From DATGQT01 sp033720695 (GTDB lineage: Bacteria; Bacteroidota; Rhodothermia; Rhodothermales; Rubricoccaceae): a DNA stretch of 19,320 bases. Both the position numbers and the translations under genes were made by a program. The notes beneath the pieces are model-generated. The model ran no database searches. It saw only the letters and a list, made by a program, of their open reading frames with translations, and was not told the DNA's origin. Below are positions 15,268 through 19,320 of this stretch, piece after piece (position 1 is the stretch's first letter; every line of letters begins with the position of its first letter). The DNA lies in NCBI GenBank assembly GCA_033720695.1, contig JAWWCA010000045.1, positions 1 through 19,320 on the forward strand, read 5' to 3'.

Positions 15268-16629
15268 ATGGTCCCTCTCGCTGCCCCTACCGCCCCCGCC
15301 GTCCCCGAGCCGCTCGACGTGAGCCGCTGGGCGTGCTCGGTTGCGCACCAGGCAGTTGCGCACCGGCTCATCCCCGGGGGCTGCCACACCTACGCCAAGG
15401 GCGACGACCAGATGCCCGAGTGGGCGCCCGTCGTGGTCACCCGCGGCGAGGGCTGCCGGGTCTGGGACCTCGACGGCAACGCCTACATCGAGTACGGGAT
15501 GGGGCTGCGGGCGGTGACGCTGGGTCACGCCGAGCCGCGCGTCGTGGCGGCCGTCCGGCAGACGCTCGGCGGTGGGGTGAACTTCACGCGGCCAGCGGCC
15601 ATCGAGCGGGAGGCCGCCGAGGCGTTCCTCGCCCTCGTCCCCGGGGCCGAGAGGGTCAAGTTCTGCAAGGACGGCTCCGACGCCACGACTGCCGCCCTCC
15701 GCCTCGCCCGCGCCGCCACCGGCCGCGACCTCGTCGCCGTCTGCGCGAGCCAGCCCTTCTTCTCCGCCGACGACTGGTTCATCGGGACGACGCCGATGGA
15801 CGCCGGCATCCCGGAGGCCGTGAAGCGCCTTACCGTCGGCTTCCCCTACGGCGACATCGAGGCGCTCGACGTCGTGCTCGCCCACCATCCCGGGCAGGTC
15901 GCGGCCGTCATCCTAGAGCCCTCCCGCGACGCGGCCGACGCCGGGCCTTACCTCCGCGCGGTTCAGCGCGTCTGCCGGCGGCACGGCGCCGTCCTCGTCT
16001 TCGACGAGATGATCACGGGCCTCCGCTGGCATCCAGGCGGCGCCCAGACGCTCTGGGGCGTGACGCCCGACCTCGCGTGCTTCGGCAAGGCGCTCGGCAA
16101 CGGGTTCTCGGTCTCGGCCCTCTGCGGCCGCCGCGAACTCATGGAGCGGGGGGGGCTCGGGAGTCCGCACCCGCGGGTGTTCCTCCTCTCGGCCACGCAC
16201 GGGGCCGAGACCCACGCCCTCGCCGCGGCGTGCGCCGTGATGCAGATTTACCAGGCGGAGGACGTGACGGGGAGGCTCCACCGCCAGGGACGCCGACTCC
16301 GCGAGGGGGTCCAGGCTGAAGCCGCTTCGCTCGGGCTGGGCGGCCATGTGGAGGTGTGCGGTCGAGACTGCAACCTCGTCTACGTCACCCGCGACGCCGA
16401 GGGACGGCCGAGCCAGGCCTTCCGCACGCTGTTCCTCCAGGAGCTCGTCGGGCGCGGCGTGCTCGCCCCCTCCTTCGTCGTCTCCGCCGCCCACGACGAC
16501 GACGCCATCGACCGGACCGTGGAGGTGGTGGCCGCCGCGTTGCGGGTGTACCGGCAGGCCCTCGACGGGGGCGTCGAGCGATTCCTCATCGGGCGGAGTG
16601 TGAAACCGACCTTTCGGCGGCACGGCTGA
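15268..16629 (+). CDS. HemL-like class III PLP aminotransferase
   Basis: A 453-aa fold-type I, class III aminotransferase related to glutamate-1-semialdehyde aminomutase. Visible landmarks: LIPGGCHTYAKGDDQMPEW, VWDLDGNAYIEYGMGL, VKFCKDGSDATTAALRLAR (cofactor-phosphate loop at 135-139), AAVILEPSRD, LVFDEMITGLRW with the PLP-ring Asp D246, and LACFGKALGNGF with the Schiff-base Lys K274. True HemL works in tetrapyrrole synthesis; placement in a polysaccharide locus between DUF4910 and a nucleotidyltransferase suggests instead transamination of a sugar or a sugar-attached amino acid. ATG 15268 is chosen because it clears the previous stop by 5 bases; an in-frame ATG at 15229 would overlap the DUF4910 gene by 34 bases. 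It is followed by a strong terminator, so it ends its transcription unit. Fold firm, substrate unknown. Confidence 0.9.
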   Translation: MVPLAAPTAPAVPEPLDVSRWACSVAHQAVAHRLIPGGCHTYAKGDDQMPEWAPVVVTRGEGCRVWDLDGNAYIEYGMGLRAVTLGHAEPRVVAAVRQTLGGGVNFTRPAAIEREAAEAFLALVPGAERVKFCKDGSDATTAALRLARAATGRDLVAVCASQPFFSADDWFIGTTPMDAGIPEAVKRLTVGFPYGDIEALDVVLAHHPGQVAAVILEPSRDAADAGPYLRAVQRVCRRHGAVLVFDEMITGLRWHPGGAQTLWGVTPDLACFGKALGNGFSVSALCGRRELMERGGLGSPHPRVFLLSATHGAETHALAAACAVMQIYQAEDVTGRLHRQGRRLREGVQAEAASLGLGGHVEVCGRDCNLVYVTRDAEGRPSQAFRTLFLQELVGRGVLAPSFVVSAAHDDDAIDRTVEVVAAALRVYRQALDGGVERFLIGRSVKPTFRRHG

Positions 16630-16662
16630 AGTTGTGGTGGACGCAGCTGGGCCGTCGATTGC

Positions 16663-16697
16663 GGGGGCGGGGCTTCGGCCCCGCCCCCTGTTTGTTG
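16663..16697 (+). terminator. Intrinsic terminator: 11-bp perfect GC stem, TTCG loop, T-rich tail
   Basis: GGGGGCGGGGC (16663-16673) and GCCCCGCCCCC (16678-16688) are perfect reverse complements around a UUCG-type tetraloop (16674-16677), followed by TGTTTGTTG. This is by far the clearest terminator in the window; it starts 33 bases after the aminotransferase stop and closes the unit before the nucleotidyltransferase genes. Confidence 0.88.
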
Positions 16698-16776
16698 CGC
16701 TCGTCCCGGCCGCACTGCAACGGCCCGGCGACGGCGGGGCCCGCTATTGGCCAGCGGGTCCGGGTGGGCAGGGTTG

Positions 16777-16806
16777 TTGACGAGGCGGGCGATGGCCGCC
16801 TCTAAC
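16777..16806 (+). promoter_or_regulatory. Candidate promoter with TTGACGAGG box before nucleotidyltransferase
   Basis: This is the third copy of TTGACGAGG (16777-16785), downstream of the terminator and 43 bases before the ATG at 16820. Taking TTGACG as -35, an 18-base spacer leads to TCTAAC (16801-16806), a weak -10, leaving a leader of about 8 bases. Lying between a terminator and a start codon makes this the best-supported of the three boxes. Confidence 0.5.
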
Positions 16807-16819
16807 CCACCCTTTCCCG

Positions 16820-17680
16820 ATGAAAGTCGTCCTGTTCTGCGGAGGCGAGGGGATGAGGATCCGGGACCACGCCGGACCCCTCCCCAAGCCGATGGTCCGC
16901 GTCGGCTACCGCCCGATCCTCTGGCACGTCATGAAGTACTACGCCCACTACGGGCACCGCGACTTCATCCTCTGCCTCGGCCACGGCGCCGACCACATCA
17001 AGGACTACTTCGTCCACTACGACGAGACCGTCTCCAACGACTTCGTGCTCACGGGGGGCTCCGAGGTCAACCTCCTCCGGTCCGACCTCCACGACTGGCG
17101 GATCACGTTCGTGGACACTGGGCTGGAGGCGTGTGTGGGCGAGCGGCTGATGGCCGTCCGCTCCTTCCTCGACGACGACGAGCACTTCCTCGCCAACTAC
17201 GCCGACGGCGTCACCGACGCCCCGCTCGACGACGTCGTCGCCGTCGCGCGGCAGCGGGGGAAGGCGGCCACGTTCCTCGGGGTCCGGCCCAACTACACCA
17301 GCCACGTCATCCGGTGCGACGCCGACGGCTCGGTCACGGACCTCCGGCACGTCACCGAGGTCGGCCTCCGCATCAACGGCGGCTTCTTCGTCTTCCACCG
17401 GCGCGTCTTCGACTACATGCGGCCGGGCGAGGACCTCATGCACGAGCCCTTCCAGCGCATGATCGCGGCCGGGGACCTCGCGGCCTACGCCTACGACGGC
17501 TTCTGGGCCTGCATGGACACGTTCAAGGAGAAGCGGCTTCTCGAGGACATCCACAACCGCGGCGACGCCCCTTGGGCCGTGTGGGAGCCCCGCCCGCAGC
17601 CCGGCGGCGACGGCGTCGCCGTGCATGGCAGCCGGCTGACCGTCGACGGCGGAGTGCTCGCGGCGAACGGCCGGCCGTAG
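16820..17680 (+). CDS. RfbF-like sugar-1-phosphate nucleotidyltransferase (divergent)
   Basis: A 286-aa nucleotidyltransferase most like glucose-1-phosphate cytidylyltransferase (RfbF). Shared landmarks: the nucleotide loop GGEGMRIRDHAGPLPKPMV (8-26, K23 in PKPM), RPILWHVMKYYAHYGHRDFI, HIKDYF, ITFVDTGLE, LANYADGVTD with metal-binding-type D129, INGGFFVFHRRVFDYM and GFWACMDTFKEKRLLEDI. Differences: the usual GGxGTRL loop reads GGEGMRI, the EKP lysine motif before INGGFF is replaced by RHVTEVG, and there is a C-terminal extension of about 25 residues (RfbF is about 257 aa). It would activate a sugar-1-phosphate with CTP or another NTP. It starts a new transcription unit after the terminator, and the PIG-L gene follows by 17 bases. 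The family is clear, the nucleotide and sugar are not; no CDP-glucose 4,6-dehydratase is nearby. Confidence 0.87.
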   Translation: MKVVLFCGGEGMRIRDHAGPLPKPMVRVGYRPILWHVMKYYAHYGHRDFILCLGHGADHIKDYFVHYDETVSNDFVLTGGSEVNLLRSDLHDWRITFVDTGLEACVGERLMAVRSFLDDDEHFLANYADGVTDAPLDDVVAVARQRGKAATFLGVRPNYTSHVIRCDADGSVTDLRHVTEVGLRINGGFFVFHRRVFDYMRPGEDLMHEPFQRMIAAGDLAAYAYDGFWACMDTFKEKRLLEDIHNRGDAPWAVWEPRPQPGGDGVAVHGSRLTVDGGVLAANGRP

Positions 17681-17697
17681 CGCTCCCGACGGCCCCG

Positions 17698-18357
17698 ATG
17701 CTCGGTCTCCCGGACGACCTCGGCCGCTCGGCCGCTCGGCCCCTCCGCCTGCTCGGCCTCGGGGCCCACCCCGACGACCTCGAGATCGGGGCGGGCGGGA
17801 CGGTGCTCCGGCTCCTGTCCGAGCGCCCGCACACCGTCGTCCGGTGGGGGGTCCTCACCGGCGCCGGGACGCCCCGCGAGGCCGAGGCGCAGGAGGCGGC
17901 GGCGGCCTTCCTCGGCAGAGCGGCCTCGTGGGACGTCGAGGTCGCCGGGTTCCAGGACGGCTTCCTCCCCTACATCGGAGCGGCGGTGAAGGAGACGTTC
18001 GAGCAGCGCCTGAAGCCGTTCGACCCCCACCTCGTCCTCACCCACCGCCGCGACGACCGGCACCAGGACCACCGACTCGTCTCCGACCTCACCTGGAACA
18101 CGTTCCGGGGCGAGGCCCGGATCGCCGAGTACGAGATCCCGAAGTGGGACGGCGGCTCCGCTGAGGCCAACGCCTACGTCCGGCTCGACGCTGGGACGGC
18201 GCGCCGCAAGGTGGACCTCCTCGGGGCCCACTTCGAGAGCCAGCACGCCAAGGCGTGGTACGACGATGAGACGTTCCGGGGCCTCTTGCGGCTGCGGGGC
18301 GTGGAGTGCGCAGCCCGGTTCGCCGAGGCGTTCGTGTGCCGAAAGCTGACCTGGTGA
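17698..18357 (+). CDS. PIG-L/LmbE family N-deacetylase
   Basis: A 219-aa protein of the PIG-L/LmbE zinc hydrolase family. The metal motif LGAHPDDLEIGAGGT (H24, D26-D27) and the second histidine motif THRRDDRHQDHRLVSD (H125 as zinc ligand, with D124) are intact, and the length is normal for a single-domain member. Family enzymes remove acetyl groups from GlcNAc-type or similar N-acylated sugars (GlcNAc-PI, mycothiol and bacillithiol precursors). It is 17 bases after the nucleotidyltransferase, so they probably share a message and substrate pool. In this locus it may deacetylate an N-acetyl sugar, on a nucleotide or lipid carrier, before another acyl group is added. The ATG at 17698 follows the previous stop directly; the longer open frame upstream is a shadow. 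Family certain, substrate inferred. Confidence 0.92.
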   Translation: MLGLPDDLGRSAARPLRLLGLGAHPDDLEIGAGGTVLRLLSERPHTVVRWGVLTGAGTPREAEAQEAAAAFLGRAASWDVEVAGFQDGFLPYIGAAVKETFEQRLKPFDPHLVLTHRRDDRHQDHRLVSDLTWNTFRGEARIAEYEIPKWDGGSAEANAYVRLDAGTARRKVDLLGAHFESQHAKAWYDDETFRGLLRLRGVECAARFAEAFVCRKLTW

Positions 18358-18517
18358 GGCGACCGATCGGGCAAGGGTGAGGGGCTGACTCCCGGCGGGT
18401 GCCGGCCCGGGCAGCGCGGTGGGACGGCACGGCACCGTTCCGATTCGAGGGCTCTGAAGCAGGGCGTGGAGGGCGAGGCATGGGGCGGGCGGTGCACAGG
18501 GCGCATCTCTTCCCGGC
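18358..18517. other. Intergenic gap before wbaP-like gene
   Basis: This gap holds no supportable gene. A 7-bp inverted repeat, GGTGCCG (18398-18404) with CGGCACC (18430-18436), has a long loop and no T-tract, so no terminator is called. The TTGACGAGG box seen before three other genes is absent here, and no clear -10 element is visible. Confidence 0.4.
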
Positions 18518-19320
18518 ATGACTCTCCACGCCCTCGTCCCCGAGCACCCGTTCGTCGCCCGTCTGCGGAGGGCGCCGTGCGGCCTCGCAGCGGTGGGGCA
18601 TCGGGCAGCCAACAACGCCGCGGCCCTCGCCACGGCCGACCTCCTGGCGCTGGCGGCGGCGCTCGTTCTGGCCGGGCTGCTGCGGGCCTGGGTCCTGGGG
18701 GAGCCCGCGCTCGTCCTCGGGGCGACCTGGGCCGTCGTCCCGCTCTACCTCGGCGGGGCTGCGCTCGCCCGGCTCTTCCCGGGCTACGGCCTCGGCATCG
18801 TCGAGGAGCTGCGTCGGGTGTGTCTCGTGGTGGGGAGCGTCTTCGCCCTCGCCGTCGTAGGCCTCTGGCTGGCCGGCCCGCAGGCGAGCGTGGGCACGGC
18901 CAGCCGGTTGACGCTGGGGGTCTCCGGCCTCCTCAGCCTCGGCCTTGTCCCGTACGCGCGCACGCAGGTGAAAGGGTGGCTGGTGCGCCGCGACCGCTGG
19001 GGGGTGCCGGCCGTGGTCTATGGGGCCGGACCGACGGGGGGGCTCGTGGTGCGGCAGCTCCAGGAGGAGCGAGGGATGGGCTACATCCCCACGGCCGTCT
19101 TCGACGACGACCCCGACCGATGGGGCGACTACCTCGACACCGTGCCGGTCCTCGGCCCCACCGGTCGCATCGTCCGGGACGGCGCTGTGGCGTTCCTCGC
19201 CTTGCCGGAGGCCCCCCCGGCGCAGCAGATCGCCCTCCTCGAAGGGCCGCTCGCGCACTACGGCACCGTCGTCATCGTGCCCAATCTGCTCGAGGTGCCG
19301 AGCCTGTGGGTGCGGCCCCG
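18518..19320 (+). CDS. wbaP: WbaP-like polyprenyl-phosphate sugar-1-phosphate transferase (3' partial)
   Basis: The frame from the ATG at 18518 is open to the window end (267 codons visible). The visible part matches the N-terminal half of WbaP-type initiators: hydrophobic segments around residues 40-60, 65-83, 101-120 and 131-146, the characteristic FPGYGLGIVEELRR between the second and third (87-100), then a cytoplasmic Rossmann-like region with VPAVVYGAGPTGGLVV (163-178), YIPTAVFDDDP, VPVLGP and VVIVPNLLEVPSLWVRP. The catalytic bacterial sugar transferase domain should lie beyond the window. WbaP moves galactose-1-phosphate (some relatives glucose-1-phosphate) onto undecaprenyl phosphate, the first step of repeat-unit assembly. 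No SD is evident. The gene follows a 160-base gap, so it may have its own promoter. The polysaccharide locus continues to the right. Confidence 0.87.
   Translation, partial: MTLHALVPEHPFVARLRRAPCGLAAVGHRAANNAAALATADLLALAAALVLAGLLRAWVLGEPALVLGATWAVVPLYLGGAALARLFPGYGLGIVEELRRVCLVVGSVFALAVVGLWLAGPQASVGTASRLTLGVSGLLSLGLVPYARTQVKGWLVRRDRWGVPAVVYGAGPTGGLVVRQLQEERGMGYIPTAVFDDDPDRWGDYLDTVPVLGPTGRIVRDGAVAFLALPEAPPAQQIALLEGPLAHYGTVVIVPNLLEVPSLWVRP

Noticed and set aside
18398..18436. Inverted repeat after the PIG-L gene as a terminator
   Set aside because: The stem is only 7 bp, the loop is 25 bases and no T-rich tail follows.
1..19320. CRISPR arrays, tRNA/rRNA genes, insertion sequences, phage or toxin-antitoxin modules
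   Set aside because: I saw no regularly spaced repeats, no tRNA-like cloverleaf sequences, no transposase motifs and no terminal inverted repeats flanking a gene.

Overview
The window is a very GC-rich (roughly 70% or more by eye) stretch of a cell-surface polysaccharide locus (exopolysaccharide, capsule or O-antigen). All 15 supported genes lie on the + strand. The Wzc-type kinase, SLBB export protein, Wzx/Wzy pair, WbaP-type initiator and a lipobox lipoprotein point to a Gram-negative-type envelope. Weak or absent Shine-Dalgarno sites, several GTG starts and two TACC(T/G)TCC boxes (compare the Bacteroidota -7 consensus TAnnTTTG) would fit a high-GC member of the Rhodothermota/Bacteroidota, but this placement is inference and no taxonomic marker is present.

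Layout: (1) 3-8817, export, assembly and first glycosyltransferases: Wzc-like co-polymerase/tyrosine kinase (5' end outside the window), a small solo-SLBB export protein, a Wzx-like flippase fused in frame to a GT4 glycosyltransferase, a Wzy/WaaL-type polymerase/ligase, a GT4 and a GT26 (WecG/TagA/CpsF). (2) 8925-10993: a GT2 glycosyltransferase overlapping by 4 bases with an NAD-dependent sugar epimerase/dehydratase. (3) 11104-13756: TylC3/NovU-type sugar C-methyltransferase, a phosphodiester-glycosidase (NAGPA) lipoprotein and an RmlC-type 3,5-epimerase. (4) 13886-16629: a DUF4910 aminopeptidase-like protein and a HemL-like class III aminotransferase, closed by a perfect intrinsic terminator (16663-16697). 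(5) 16820-18357: a divergent RfbF-like sugar-1-phosphate nucleotidyltransferase and a PIG-L deacetylase. (6) 18518 to the end: the N-terminal 267 residues of a WbaP-type polyprenyl-phosphate sugar-1-phosphate transferase, still open at the window edge.

How they work together (inference): the WbaP-like enzyme loads the first sugar phosphate on undecaprenyl phosphate, the four glycosyltransferases extend the repeat unit, the Wzx domain flips it, Wzy polymerises it, and Wzc plus the SLBB protein take part in length control and export. The second half of the window (nucleotidyltransferase, SDR epimerase, C-methyltransferase, 3,5-epimerase, HemL-like aminotransferase, PIG-L deacetylase, DUF4910) looks like a tailoring set for an unusual C-methyl-branched, amino- and/or N-deacetylated sugar. 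No 4,6-dehydratase is visible here, and I cannot match the whole set to a characterised pathway. This is the best candidate for something undescribed. A second oddity is the single-ORF flippase-glycosyltransferase fusion. A 9-base box, TTGACGAGG, occurs only upstream of three genes that follow gaps and may mark transcription-unit starts.
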